Assembly: GCF_002305895.1 (NCBI RefSeq)
Contig: NZ_CP022203.1
Coordinates: forward strand, 2,024,501-2,088,500
Source: Corallococcus macrosporus DSM 14697
GTDB lineage: Bacteria; Myxococcota; Myxococcia; Myxococcales; Myxococcaceae
Length of the DNA stretch: 64,000 nt
Reading direction: 5' to 3'
In this document: positions 16,901 through 28,900 of the stretch, one piece after another
Position numbering within the stretch: the stretch's first letter is position 1
How the letters are laid out: the number at the start of each line of letters is the position of its first letter
The notes under the pieces: generated by a model
Databases searched by the model: none
Told to the model about the DNA's origin: nothing
The model's input: the letters and a program-made list of their open reading frames with translations, nothing else
Translations under genes and position numbers: made by a program

Positions 16901-19900
16901 GTCCGGGGGGCGTCCGGCTGCGCCGTGTCCGCGATGCGCTTGAAGGGGACCTCCTGGTTCGCGGTGGCGTGGCCCACGACCTCCCAGGCGCGGCGCAGCA
17001 GCGCGCGGAAGGACGGGGCGCCCGCCACCTCGGTGCACAGGGGCAGCACGTTGGCGAAGTAGCCCACCTGTCGCTCGGAGCGCGGCAGCACGCGGCCGGA
17101 GAAGGGCGACGCGACGACGACGTGCGGCTGGGCGCTGAGCCGGTGCAGCCACAGCTGCATCAACGCGAGCACCGCGGTGAAGGGGGACACGCCTTCGCGC
17201 CGGGCCAGGGCCTGGAGCGCCGTCATCGCCTCGGCGCCGAGGGACAGGGGCTCCGGCCGCATGTTCGCGTTCAGCGCGGGCGCCCGGCGAGGGAAGTCCA
17301 GCGGCAGGTCGAGGACGGACGGCGCGTGCGCCAGCGCGTCCTTCCAGGAGGCCACGGCGGCGTCCACTTCGCGCAGGTGCTCGGGGCTCCGTTGCCAGAG
17401 GGCGAAGTCCGCGTACGTGCGCGGCGCGGGAGGCAGCAGCGGCGTGGCGGCGGCCCACGCCTGGGCGAGCTCCTCCAGGAAGGCTCCCATGCCAATGCCG
17501 TCGTTGACCAGGTGGCTCATGGACGCGACGAGCACGTGGCGCGAGCCCGTGGCGTCCAGCCGCGCCAGCTCGAAGCGGTACAGCGGCCCCTGGTCCACGG
17601 CGAAGGGCTCGCGGTCATGCCGGGTGGCGATGGCGCGCGCGGCGTCCAGCGCCTCGGCGGCGGGCAGGTGGGACAGGTCCGTCTGGGCGAGCACCGGCCG
17701 GGTGATGGGGTGCGCCTGGGTGACGACCGCACCGTGCTCCAGGTGGAAGGTGGTGCGCAGGGTGGCGTTGTGCTCCAGCACGGCCTCCAGGGCAGTCTCC
17801 AGGCGCGCGACGTCCAGGTCGCCTTCGAGCACCAGCGCGGCGACGACGACGAAGGGCGGCGCCTCCGGGAGCTGCATCGCGTACCAGAGCCGCTCCTGCA
17901 CCAGCGAGGCGGGGACGCGCTCCGGCCGCGCGCGGGGCGCGGCGTCCACGACCTCCACCACCCTGGGAGACGCATCGACGCGGGCCGCGAGCTCCGCCAG
18001 CGTCGGCGTGGCGAACAGCGTCGCCACGGGCAGCTCAACGCCCAGCCGCTCCCGGACGCGGGAGGCAAGCTGGACGGACAGCAGCGAGTGGCCTCCGAGC
18101 TCGAAGAAGTCGTCCCGGGCACCCACGCGAGGCACGCCCAGCAGCGCCTCCCAGAGCTGCGCCAGGGCGCGCTCGGTGGGCGTGGACGGCGGAACGAAGT
18201 CCTCGCCCGGCGCGGCCTGCGCTTCCGGCGCGGGCAGGGCTTCCCGGTCCACCTTGCCATTGGGCGTCAGCGGAAGCTGGGGCAGCGCCACCAGCGCGGC
18301 GGGAACCATGTGCGCGGGCAGCCGCTGCGTCAGCGCGGCGCGCAGGGGCTCCGTGTCGGGCACCGCGTCGTGGCCGGTGACGTAGCCCACGAGTCGAGGC
18401 CCGGTGACGCCATCCTCGCGGAGGACGACCGTCGCGGCGGCGATGCCCGGCAGCTCTCGGAGCGCGGCTTCCACCTCGCCCGGCTCCACGCGGTGGCCGC
18501 GCACCTTCACCTGGAAGTCCACGCGGCCCAGGTACTCGAGCACGTCGGAGGGCCGCAGCCGCACCCGGTCGCCCGTGCGGTACATGCGCGCGCCTGGGAC
18601 GGAGGAGAACGGGTCCGGAACGAAGCGCTCGGCGGTGAGCTCGGGGCGGCGCCAGTACCCGCGCGCCACGCCTTCGCCGCCGATGTAGAGCTCGCCAGGG
18701 ACGCCCGCGGGCACCGGCCGCAGGGATGCGTCCAGCACGTAGAGGCGCGTGTTGGCGATGGGGCGGCCAATGGGCACCGCGCCCTCCACCGCCGTGTCCG
18801 CGTCCACGGTGTGTACGCAGCAGCCCACCACCGTCTCCGTGGGGCCGTACTCATTGATGAGTCGCGTGCCCGGCGCGTGACGCCGCCAGGGTTCCACCAC
18901 GGCCGAGGTCAGCGCCTCGCCACCGATGACGAAGGCGCGGGTGCGGCCCGCGCGTGCCTCGGGCGCAAGCTGCGCGGCCAGCATCTGGAGGTGCGCGGGC
19001 GTCAGCTTCACCAAGCTGAAGTCCGCGCCGGTGCGAAGCGCGGCGGCCAGGCCGTCCACGCCCTCCTCCTCCGGCACGAGCGTCACGGGCCTGCCCGCCG
19101 TGAGCGGCAGCAGCAGGCTGGTGACGGTGAGGTCGAACGCCAGCGAGGAATGAACGGGCGCGCCCGCGCCGTCATCAACGGCGTACGCCGTCCGAGCCCA
19201 GTGCAGGTAGTTCACCACGCCCCGGTGCTCCACCATGACGCCCTTGGGCCGGCCGGTGCTGCCAGAGGTGTAGATGAGGTACGCGAGGTCCTCCGCCGAG
19301 GAGACGGCTTCGAGCGGCGCGTCCGGCTCACGCCCGGCGGTGCGCTCCCACTCCGAGTCCAGGCACAGCACGAGCGCCTGGGACACGGGCAGCGTGTCCG
19401 CCACAGCGTCCTCGGTGATGAGCACGGGCGCGCCGGTGTCCTCCAGCAGGAAGTTCAGCCGCGCGGGCGGATGGGACGCGTCCATCGGGACGTAGGCGCC
19501 CCCGGCCTTCAGCACGCCGAGCACCGCCACCACCATGTCCACGGAGCGGCGGAGGCACAGGCCCACCAGCGTCTGGCTCCGCACGCCTAGCCGGCGCAGG
19601 TGCCGCGCGAGCTGGTTGGCCCGCGCGTTCAACTGGCCATAGGTGAGCACGTCCGCGCCGTGCAGGACGGCGGGCGCGTCCGGCGCGCGAGCGGCCTGCG
19701 CCTCGAACAGCGCATGGACGGTGTGCTCGCGAGGGAAGTCCGCGTCGGCGCCGTTCCACGTCTGGAGCAGGTGCTCCCGTTCAGCGGCGGGCAGCACCTC
19801 CAGCGCGGACACGGCGGTGCCCGGCGCCTCCAGCGCGTGCTGGAGCAACCGGAGGTAATGGCCCAGGAAGCGCTGCGCGGTGGTGACCTCGAACAGCTCG

Positions 19901-22900
19901 GTGCCGTAGCGCAGGGCCAGGGTGTAGCCCGTGGCGGACTCGGCGACCCACAGGGACAAATCGAACGGGCTGGTGAGCAGCTCCGGCTGGAGCGGCCTGG
20001 CACGGAGGTCCGGGAAGGCATCCGCCAGTGTGCGGTCGGTGCGCACCAGGTCGAACATCACCTGGAACAGCGGCGAATGCGTGGCCGAGCGCTCCACACC
20101 CAGCGCCTGGACGACGCGGTCCAGCGGGACGTCCTGGTGGGCCAGCGCCTCCAGCGTGGTGGCGCGCACGCGGGCCACCAGTGTGGAGAAGGGCGCGTCG
20201 GGCGCCACGGGCGTGCGCAGCGCCACGGTGTTGAGCATCAGCCCGACGACGCCCTCCAATGCGGGATGCGTGCGCCCGGCGACAGGCGTGCCGACGCAGA
20301 AGTCCTCCTGGCCGGAGTAGCGGTGGAGCAGCGCGGAGAAGGCGGCCAGCAGCACCATGTACGGCGTCGCTTGCTGCTCGCGGCAGAAGGCCTGGAGCGC
20401 GCGCACCGTGTCGGCGGACAGGGCGTGGCCGCCGGTGATGGCGCCCGTGAGCAGGGGCGCCTCGGGACGCGGCTTGTCTGGGGTGAGCCGGAGCAGGCCG
20501 GGCACGCCTTCGAGCTTCTGCTTCCAGTAGGTGAGCTGGGCCTCGTCGCGCTCGCGAGCGGGTGGGGTGCGCAGCCACGCGGCGATGTCCGCGTGCTCCA
20601 GCCGGGGCGGCGCGAGCGTGGGCACGCGGCGGTGATGGAAGGCGGCGTAGGCCTCGCCCAGCTCGTGCACCAGGACGTCCAGCGACAGTCCGTCCACCAC
20701 GAGGTGATGGAAGGCCAGCAGCAGGACGTGCTGCTCCGGCGCCGTGCGCAGCAGCCGGAAGCGGTAGAGCGGACCGCGCGCCAGGTCGAAGGGCGCATGG
20801 ACCGCGTCGCGAGCCCACTGCTCCGGGGCGTCCGACGCCTCCACGTCCAGCACGCGCGCGGGAACAGGGGCCTGCACGGGGGCCGGCAGGCCATCACGCG
20901 CGGGCACGGCGAGCCGCAGCACCGGATGCCGCGTCACCAGCCAGCGCAGGGCGTCCTCCATGGCCGCCACGTCCAGCGGGCCGGCCAGCTCCACGGCCTC
21001 GGCGAGGTGATAGGCGCTGGTGCCTGGATGGAGCTGCTGCACGAACCACAGCCGCTCCTGCGTGGGAGACAGCGTCAGCGCCGCGTCCACTGGACGGGGC
21101 ACCGGCGCGGGGAGCAGCGCCGCGCCGTCACGTCGCGCCTCCAGCTCGCGCGCGAGGCCCGCGATGGTGGGCTCGGTGAAGAACGCCTGGAGCGGGAACT
21201 CCACGTCGAACGCCTGCCGCACCCGGGCCACCAGCCGCGTGGCGGCCAGCGAGTGGCCTCCGATGTGGAAGAAGTCGTCCTCGCGCCGCACCTGCGGCAC
21301 GCCCAGCACCTGGCAGAACAGCAGCGCGAGCAGCTCCTCGACGGCGCCTCGGGGGCGCGCGCCGGGCGCGGCTTCCGGCTCCATGTCCTGGACGGGCAGG
21401 GCGGCCAGCGCCTTGCGGTCCACCTTGCCGCTGGTCGTCATCGGCAGGGCGTTCAGCACCGTGAAGCGGGAGGGCACCAGCGCCTCGGGCAGCGCGCGCG
21501 ACAGGCCTTCCCGGAGCCGCGCCTCGACGCCGGGCGCGGTGTCATCCAGCACGAGGAAGGACTCCAGCCGCGCGTCCCGCTGGCTTCCGCGCACCACCAC
21601 CGACGCCTGCCTCACGCCGGGCTGGCGCAGGAGGGCGGCCTCCACCTCTTCCAGCTCCACGCGGACGCCGCGCACCTTCACCTGGAAGTCGGTGCGTCCC
21701 AGGAAGCCCAGCGAGCCATCGCCGTTCCACCGCACGCGGTCACCGGTGCGGTACAGGCGTGCGCCCTCCGTGCCGGAGAAGGCGTCGGGGATGAAGCGGT
21801 CCGCGGTGAGGTCCGGCCGGTCGCGGTAGCCACGTCCCAGGCAGGTGCCGCCGATGTAGAGCTCGCCGGGGACGCCCGGAGGCACCGGCGCGCCGCTCGC
21901 GTCCAGCACATACAGCCGGCACCGGTCCAGCGGACGGCCCAGGCGCACGGGCCGGTCGGGCAGCGTGATTTCCGCCGCCACGTTGATGCTCGTCTCCGTG
22001 GGGCCATAGGTGTTGACCAGCCGCGTCTGGGTGAGCGCGAGCTGCCGCACCAACGGGTCTGGCAGCACCTCGCCGCCCGTGACGAGCACCTTGAGCGCGC
22101 GGAACGCCTCGGGCGCTCCGGGCTCCTCCAACGCCGTGGCCAGCGAGGAGGGGGTGATGACCACGTGGGTGATGCCATGGCGGAGGATGTCGCGACCCAG
22201 CCCCAGCGGCCCTACCTCGCGCAGCACGGTGCGCGCGCCACGGGTGATGCTGAAGAGCAGCTCCTCCAGGTGGATGTCGAACGACAGGCTGCCGGAAGAC
22301 GCCCAGCACTCACCCGGCTGCGTGGCGTAGTACGTGTCGAACGCCGCGAAGCAGTGGACGACGTTGCGGTGCGTGAGCTCCACCCCCTTGGGCTCGCCCG
22401 TGGAGCCGGAGGTGTAGAGCAGGTAGGCGAGGTGCTCGGCGCGCGGAGGCCTGGGGACGGCCACCACGTCGCCACGCACGTCGGGCGACACGAGAGGAAC
22501 CCCAGGCTCCACACCCGCGAAGAGTCCAGGGCGGCTGACGACGAGCCGCGCCCGGGCCTGTCGCAGCAGCGCCGCGCGGCGAGCCGGCGGGTGCGTCGCT
22601 TCCAAGGGGAGGCATCCCGCGCCGCTGATGAAGATGGCGACCAGGGACACCACCGCGTCCAGCGAGCGCTCCAGGCACAGGCCCACCACGGCCTCGGGGC
22701 CCGCGCCCGCGGCCGTCAGGTGTGCCGCGAGCCGTGATGCGCGGGTATGCAGCTCGCGGAACGTGAGGGTGCCTTCGGGCGCCACCACCGCAGGGGCGTC
22801 CGGCGTGCGCGCCACCTGGGCCTCGATGAGGGACACGATGGTCCCCTCCGAGTCGAAGGGGCGCTCGGTGGCGTTGAAGCCCTGGAGCACCTGCGCTCGC

Positions 22901-25900
22901 TCGGCGGCGGACAGCAGGGCCAGCTCGCCCACGGTCGTGCGAGGCGAGGCCACCGCGTGGGCCAGGAGCTGCACGTAGTGGTTGCGCAGCCGCTCCACGG
23001 TGCCGGGCTCGAACAGGTCGGTGCTGTACTGGAAGTAGACCTCGAAGCCCTCGCCCACCTCGATGGCGGTGAGGAAGAGGTCGACCTCGCAGGTCCACGT
23101 CTCGATGGGGACGCGCCGCGCGCCCAGGGCGTGGAAGCCGCTGGCGGCGGACAGCTCGGTGCGGTGCAGGTCGAACATCACCTGCACGAGCGGCGCGTGC
23201 CCCGGGCTGCGCTCGACGCCGAGGGCGCGCACCAATTGCTCGAAGGGGACGTCCTGGTGTCCCAGCGCGTCGAGGGTGGAGGAGCGGACCTGCGCGAGGA
23301 GGGAAGCGAAGGAGGTGGAGGGCTCCACCTGCGTGCGGAGCGGCACGGTGTTGGCGAGCAGGCCGACGACACCTTCGAGCGAAGGATGGGTGCGGCCCGA
23401 AACAGGGGTGCCGACGCAGAAGTCGTCCTGCTGGGAGTAGCGGTACAGCAGCGCGGCGAACGCGGCGTACAGCACCATGAACGGGGTGACTTGCTGTTGC
23501 CGGCACAGCGCCCTCAGGCTCTCGGAGAGAGACGGAGGCAGCGGGTGGTAGCCGGTGTTGCCGCCCCGGTGCGAGAGGACCGCGGGGCGAGGCTTGTCGG
23601 CGGGAAGCTGAAGCAGCTCCGGCGCGCCGGAGAGCCGCTGCTTCCAGTAATCGAGCTGTGCCGCGTCGCGAGCCTGCACGGGCTCGGCGCGCTGCCACGC
23701 GGCCACGTCCGAGTAGTGCAGCGCCACGGGTGCCAGTGAGGGCGCGTGGCCCTGCTGGAAGGCGGCATAGGCCTCGCCCAGCTCGTGCATGAGCAGGCCC
23801 GCGGAGAGCGCGTCACTCACCAGGTGGTGGAACACGACGACCAGTACGTGCCGCGCCTGCTCGGCTTCGAGCAGCAGGAAGCGGTAGAGCGGACCGTGCT
23901 CCACGTCGAACGGCCGGTTGCCTTCCTCCGTGAGACGCCGTGCCTGCCGGGCCGGTGCGTCCGCACCAGGGGGCAGGGGCTCCACCTGGAGCACGCTCGC
24001 GGGTACTGGGGCCACGCTGGCCTGGGGCTGGCCCTGGCGTGACGACACCGTGGTGCGGAGCACCGGATGCCGCACCAGCAGCCACCGCGCCGCCGCATCC
24101 AGCGCGGGAACGTCTACCGTCCCAGTCCACTCCGCGGCCTGTCCGACGACGTGCGCCCCGGAGTCCGGCTGGAGTTGGTGGATGAACCAGAGGCGCTCCT
24201 GCGCCTGGGAGAGGGAAGGCGCGGTGGACGCCGAGGCCGCGCGCTGAAGGGCCCCGGCTTCATTCGTGAGGCCGGCGAGGGAAGGCTCAGTGCGCGAAGA
24301 GTCCTCGCGCTGAAGTGCCCCGGCGTCACGCGTAGGGCCCGCGACGGAAGGCGCGGAAGAGGCCTCTCGCTGGAGCGAGGCGACTTCAAGCGCGAGGCTT
24401 GAGACAGAAGGGGAGGTGAAGAGGGAGGAGAGTGGAAGCTGGACGCCCAGGGAGTGACGGACGCGCGCGACGAGGCGGGTGGCGGAGAGTGAGTGGCCCC
24501 CGAGGTGGAAGAAGCTGGCCTCGCGCTCGATGCGCTCGACGCCGAGGACCTGGCAGAAGAGCTGGGCCAGCAGCTCCTCCAGGGGCCCGCGAGGAGGCCC
24601 GCCCTCGGAGAGGGAAGGGGCCTCGTCGAGAGGCAGCGCGGCGAGCGCCTTGCGGTCGAGCTTGCCGGTGGAGGTGAGGGGAAGCTGGGGACGGAGGACC
24701 CAGCGAGAGGGGAGCATGAAGGCCGGCAGGAGCCGGGCGAGCGCGGCCTGGAGGGAGTGGACGTCGGTGTCGGGGGAAGAGGGGACGACCCAGGCGGCGA
24801 GCCAGGAGTCGGAGGGCCCGCGGCGCTGGACGGTGACGGCGGCGGAGCGGACGCCGGGCAGGGACGCGAGCGCGGCTTCGACCTCGCCCAGCTCGATGCG
24901 CATGCCGCGCACCTTCACCTGGAAGTCGACGCGGCCCAGGAAGCTCAGGGTGCCGTTAGTGTTCCAGAGGCCTCGGTCGCCCGTGCGGTACAGGCGGGCA
25001 CCCGGTGTCGTGCTGAACGGGTGCGGGACGAAGCGCTCGGCGGTGAGGTCCGCGCGGCCCACGTAGCCACGGCCGACGCCGGTGCCGCCGATATAGAGCT
25101 CACCGGGAACGCCCGGGGGCAGCGGCTGGAGCGCGTCGTCCAGGACGTACACCTCCATGTTGGCCTTGGGGGTACCGATGGGCGTGCTGGCGCTCGCGGG
25201 CGGCGCGAGCATGCGCCAGAGCGTGGCGGTGTCCGCGCACTCGGCGGGGCCGTAGGCGTTGACCAGGGGCACGCTGGGGTAGCGCTCGAACCAGGCGCGG
25301 CAGGTCGAAGGTGGAAGCGCCTCGCCGATGGTGAGCATCTGGCGAAGGGCGGGCAGCGGCGCATCGCCCGGCTCTTCGAGCAGCGCCTGGAGCAGCGAGG
25401 GCACCAGCTCCACGGTGGTGGCGCCGGCCTGCTGCAAGGCCGCGATGAGCCGCGCCGGCTCACGCACGACGTCGTCATCCACGACGTAGGCCGTTCCTCC
25501 AGCGGCGAGCGCGCCCAGCATCTGCCAGATGGAGATGTCGAAGGAGAGCGGCGCCGTCTGCGCCAGGACGTCGGATGCGCCGAGCTGGAGCGAGTGCTGC
25601 ATGCCCAGCAGGTGGTTGAGCATGCCGCGGTGGTCCACCATGACGCCCTTGGGCGTGCCAGTGGAGCCAGAGGTGAAGAGGACGTAGGCCAGCGAGTCCG
25701 GCGTCACGAAGGACGTCAGCGGCGCATCGGACTCGGCCGCCATGGGCTGGAGCGACAGCACCCGAGGCCGCAGCTCCGCCGGAAGCTCCTCGAGCACCTC
25801 GGCGAGCAGTGACTCCACCGGGCCCAGGGGAAGCACGAAGGGCGCGCGGCTCTCCATCAAGAGCCGCGCGAGGCGCGAGGCGGGGAGCTGCGCATCCAAG

Positions 25901-28900
25901 GGGAGGTATGCGGCGCCCGCCTTGTGCAGCGACAGCAGCGCGCGAACGGTGGCCTCGGAGCGGCGCCCGAGCACGGCCACCACGGACTCGTGTCCAACGC
26001 CCTGGGCCCGCAGCGTGCGCGCGGCGCGAAGGCCCTGCGTCTCCAGTTGTGCGTACGTCCACTGCGCGTCGGCGGAGGCGAGGGCCACCTGGTCGGGCGT
26101 GTTGCGCGCATGCGCGCTGATGCGCTCGGGCAGGCAGGTGTCCAGGCCGAACGCCAGTGGCGTGGGGCGGGCGTGGCGAAGCACCACGGCCTGCTCGTCG
26201 GACGACAGCAGGGACAGCCGTGACAGGGGCAGGTGGGGCTCGGTCAGCGCCTGGGCGAGCAGCCGCTGGTAGTGCTCCAGCATCCGGCGCGCGGTCTCCG
26301 CCTCGAACAGCTCGCCGCTGTAGCGGAGGAAGAGCTCGAAGTGGCCGGACTGCTCGATGACGCTCAGCGCGAGGTCGAACGGACTGGCGCGGATGTCGAC
26401 AGGAACCGGGCGCGCCTCCAGCCCCGAGAACGCGTCCGCGAGCGAGCCTTGCACCCGGTGCAGGTCGAACATCACCTGGTACAGCGGTGAGTGACTGAGG
26501 CTGCGCTCGACGCCGAGCGCCTGGACCAGTCGCTCGAAGGGGACGTCCTGGTGCCCCAGCGCGTCGAGGGTGGTGGAGCGGACCTGCGCGAGGAGGGAAG
26601 CGAAGGAGGTGGAGGGCTCCACCTGCGTGCGGAGCGGCACGGTGTTGGCGAGCAGGCCGACGACACCTTCGAGCGAAGGATGGGTGCGGCCCGAAACGGG
26701 GGTGCCGACGCAGAAGTCGTCCTGCTGGGAGTAGCGGTACAGCAGCGCGGCGAACGCGGCGTACAGCACCATGAAGGGCGTGGCGTCGTGCTCACGGCTC
26801 GCGCGCTGCACGGCGTCCGTGAGCGCGGCGGGCAGCGCCTGAGTCCCCGTGGAGGCTCCCTGGTGTGTGAGGACGGCGGGGCGGGGCTTGTCCGTGGGAA
26901 GCTGGAGCAGCGCCGGTGCCCCGGAGAGCCGCTGCTTCCAGTAGTCGAGCTGCACCGCGTCGCGGGCCTGCACGGGCTCGGAGCGCTGCCACGCGGCCAC
27001 GTCCGAGTAGTGCAGCGTCACGGAGGCCAGCGAGGGCGCCTGGCCTCGCTGGAACGCGGCGTAGGCCTCGCCCAGCTCGCGCAGCAGGATGTCCAGCGAG
27101 AGGCCGTCCACCACCAGATGGTGGAACACCGCCAGCAGCACATGCCGGTCATCACCGATGTCGAGCAGCAGGAAGCGGTACAGCGGCCCCTGCTCCAGCG
27201 AGAAGGGCCGCCACGACTCCTGCTGGAGCCGCAGGTCCAACGCTTCCGGCGCCGAGCGCAGCGCCTCGGTTTGAAGCACGCGAGCCGGCACGGAAGACAC
27301 CTCGACGCGTGCCTGTCCCTGCTGGGAGACCACGGTGGTGCGGAGCACCGGGTGCCGCTCCAGCAGCCACCGCACCGCCGAGTCCAACGCCTCGGCGCTC
27401 ACCGCCCCGCGAAGCTCTACCGCCTGGGGGATGTGGTAGGCGCCGGAGTCCGGCTGGAGTTGGTGGATGAACCAGAGGCGCTCCTGCGCCTGGGAGAGCG
27501 AAGGCGCGGAGGCGGAAGGCGGAAGCGAGGAGGACGCGGGCTGAAGCACCCCGGTGTCACTCGTGGGGCTCGCGAGGGAAGGCGCGGTGGACGCCGAGTC
27601 CGCGCGCTGAAGGGCCCCGGCTTCATTCGTGAGGCCCGCGGCGGAAGGCAGGAGCGAGGACGCCGCGTGCTGAAGGGCCTCTGCGTCACGCGTAGGGCCC
27701 GCGACGGAAGGGGCGGAAGAGGCCTCGCGCTGGAGCGAGGCGACTTCAAGCGCGAGGCTGGCAACAGAAGGCGAGGTGAAGAGGGAGGAGAGGGGAAGCT
27801 GGACGCCCAGGGAGTGACGGACGCGCGCGACGAGCCGGGTGGCGGAGAGTGAGTGGCCACCGAGGTGGAAGAAGCTGGCCTCGCGCTCGATGCGCTCGAC
27901 GCCGAGGACCTGGCAGAAGAGCTGGGCCAGCAGCTCCTCCAGGGGGCCGCGAGGAGGCCCGCCCTCGGAGAGGGAAGGGGCCTCGTCGAGAGGCAGCGCG
28001 GCGAGCGCCTTGCGGTCGAGCTTGCCGGTGGAGGTGAGGGGAAGCTGGGGACGGAGGACCCAGCGAGAGGGGAGCATGAAGGCCGGCAGGAGCCGGGCGA
28101 GCGCGGCCTGGAGGGAGTGGACGTTGGTGTCGGGCGAAGAGGGGACGACCCAGGCGGCGAGCCAGGAGTCGGAGGGCCCTCTGCGCTGGACGGTGATGGC
28201 GGCGGAGCGGACGCCGGGCAGGGACGCGAGCGCGGCTTCGACCTCGCCCAGCTCGATGCGCATGCCGCGCACCTTCACCTGGAGGTCGGCGCGAGAGACG
28301 AACTGGAGCACGCCGTCCGGCAGCCAGCGCCCCAGGTCTCCGGAGCGGTAGAGCCGCGCGCCGGGCGTGGTGCTGAATGGGTGCGGGACGAAGCGCTCGG
28401 CGGTGAGGTCCGCGCGGCCCACGTAGCCGCGGGCCACGCCAAGTCCGCCCAGGTACAGCTCGCCCACCACGCCGGCCGGCACGGGCTGGAGCGCGTCGTC
28501 CAGGACGTACACCTCCATGTTGGCCTTGGGCGTGCCAATGGGGGTGAAGGTGCCTTCGGGGGCCTCGTTGATGAAGTGCAGGCTGGCGACGTCCGAGCTC
28601 TCCGTCGGGCCGTAGGCATCCGCCATCCGGCAGCCGGGGCAGCGCTCCAGCCAGGTGCGGCACAGCGCGGGCGGCACGGGCTCGCCGCCGAGCACGACCC
28701 AGCGCATGTCCGGGAAGTCCTGCTCCGGACGGGCGCCTTCCAGGATGGCCTGGAGGACGGAGGGCACCATCTCCATGACGGTGGCGCGCCCCTGCTCCAG
28801 CGCGTCGGCCAGCCGGGGCGGGTCCCGCATCACGTCGTCTTCAATCAGGTACGTGGTGCCGCCACCCGGCAGCGCGCCCAGCATCTGCCAGATGGAGATG

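Noticed and set aside
16777-19590. Long plus-strand open frame inside the NRPS gene
   Set aside because: Antisense shadow of well-defined C, A and T domains; composition is low complexity and no ribosome site fits.
24205-27745. Tandem repeats considered as a CRISPR array
   Set aside because: The repeats are in frame within the NRPS, adjacent and imperfect, without unique spacers or cas genes.
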